NCBI GenBank assembly: GCA_003157055.1
Contig: PMIG01000334.1
Location: 1 to 7,307 of the forward strand
Origin: Bacteroidales bacterium
GTDB taxonomy: Bacteria; Bacteroidota; Bacteroidia; Bacteroidales; VadinHA17
Reading direction: 5' to 3'
DNA length: 7,307 nt
The notes under the pieces were generated by a model, which saw only the letters and a program-made list of their open reading frames with translations, made no database searches and had not been told where the DNA came from. Numbering within the stretch: the stretch's first letter is position 1; the number at the start of each line of letters is the position of its first letter. The translations under genes and the position numbers were made by a program. Positions 7,092 to 7,307 of this stretch are shown here, piece after piece.

Positions 7092-7202
7092 TTAACCACA
7101 AAGAGCACAAAGGCAAATCACAAAGAGCACAAAGGAATTATCAGCATTGTTCACTTGAGCCCTTCGTGTCCTTCGTGTGAACTTTGTGTCCTTTGTGGTT
7201 AA
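7092..7202. repeat. Long imperfect hairpin repeat of CACAAAG-type units
   Basis: Perfect 12-bp ends, TTAACCACAAAG (7092-7103) and CTTTGTGGTTAA (7191-7202), continue inward as an imperfect stem: 7105-7112 pairs with 7182-7189, and 7119-7135 pairs with 7161-7177 apart from three mismatches and a wobble, leaving a loop of about 25 nt. The left arm is an exact direct duplication of CACAAAGAGCACAAAGG (7097-7113 and 7119-7135, period 22). The right arm carries diverged versions, with CTTCGTG in place of CTTTGTG. The element begins 9 nt beyond the trmD stop. It contains no coding potential. From memory, CACAAAG/CTTTGTG strings ending in GGTTAA are a recurrent intergenic repeat in Bacteroidetes and some other environmental bacteria. 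It probably forms an RNA hairpin at the trmD mRNA 3' end. Confidence 0.85.
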
Positions 7203-7211
7203 GTTGTATTG

Positions 7212-7307
7212 TTAATCGTCCAGAAGATCCGGTCTCAGTCGCTGTGTACGTTCAACTGACTGTTCATGCCTCCATTTTTCGATTTCTGCAGCATGGCCTG
7301 AGAGCAG
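7212..7307 (-). CDS. trmD: tRNA (guanine-N1)-methyltransferase TrmD, C-terminal 31 residues
   Basis: A partial gene enters from the right edge and ends at TAA 7214-7212. The last 31 codons read [20 protein letters not shown] followed by [11 protein letters not shown]. This matches the conserved TrmD tail, in which an L-[LT]-S/T-G-x-H segment and an I-x-x-W-R-x-E-Q-x-x-x-R-T stretch are followed by R-P-D-L-L. TrmD methylates G37 at N1 in tRNAs reading CNN codons and prevents +1 frameshifting; the catalytic SAM-binding knot is outside the window. The tail belongs to the C-terminal helical domain that contacts tRNA. No rplS follows it here, unlike the rpsP-rimM-trmD-rplS order of many bacteria. 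The assignment rests on a short segment, but the match is distinctive. Confidence 0.87.
   Translation of the reverse strand: MLSGHAAEIEKWRHEQSVERTQRLRPDLLDD

Noticed and set aside
7092..7202. CRISPR array formed by the CACAAAG repeats
   Set aside because: There are only two exact direct copies with a 5-nt gap and the other copies are inverted; there are no unique spacers of array length and no cas genes.

Overview
This window reads as chromosomal DNA from a member of the Bacteroidetes (Bacteroidota), probably an environmental Bacteroidales or Marinilabiliales-like lineage; the exact taxon is an inference. The reasons are a Bacteroidetes-style MutS2 C-terminus, a Bacteroidetes-type ECF sigma factor followed by a Cys-free single-pass anti-sigma-like gene and a DUF4097-like protein, the near absence of Shine-Dalgarno sequences, a candidate TTTG / TAnnTTTG promoter, and two short palindromic intergenic repeats of kinds common in this phylum. 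Nothing suggests a phage, plasmid, CRISPR array or insertion sequence.

Layout. The left edge holds the 3' end of mutS2 on the + strand (to 613). Everything else is on the - strand. Read in transcription order from the right edge, it is: the last 31 codons of trmD (7307-7212); an intergenic region with a long imperfect hairpin repeat (7202-7092) and a candidate promoter; ornithine aminotransferase (7013-5802); an M28 zinc peptidase lipoprotein with PA and PDZ domains (5738-3954); an uncharacterised polytopic membrane protein (3931-3035) 22 nt behind it; then a compact three-gene unit made of an ECF sigma factor (2936-2367), a membrane anti-sigma-like protein (2363-1800) and a secreted Tyr/Gly-rich beta-solenoid protein (1819-737). 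The solenoid gene converges on mutS2, and a second, different palindromic repeat (652-720) lies between the two.

How the genes work together. MutS2, TrmD and ornithine aminotransferase are housekeeping or metabolic genes with no evident functional link. The M28 peptidase and the membrane protein are probably co-transcribed. The sigma / anti-sigma-like / solenoid genes are separated by 3 nt and then overlap by 20 nt, so they are very probably one operon: an envelope-signalling module in which a single-pass protein would hold the sigma factor and the secreted solenoid would be an effector or sensor. The least described items are the 298-residue membrane protein, the Cys-free anti-sigma-like protein, the tyrosine ladder of the solenoid protein, and the two mirrored-repeat elements just 3' of minus-strand stop codons.
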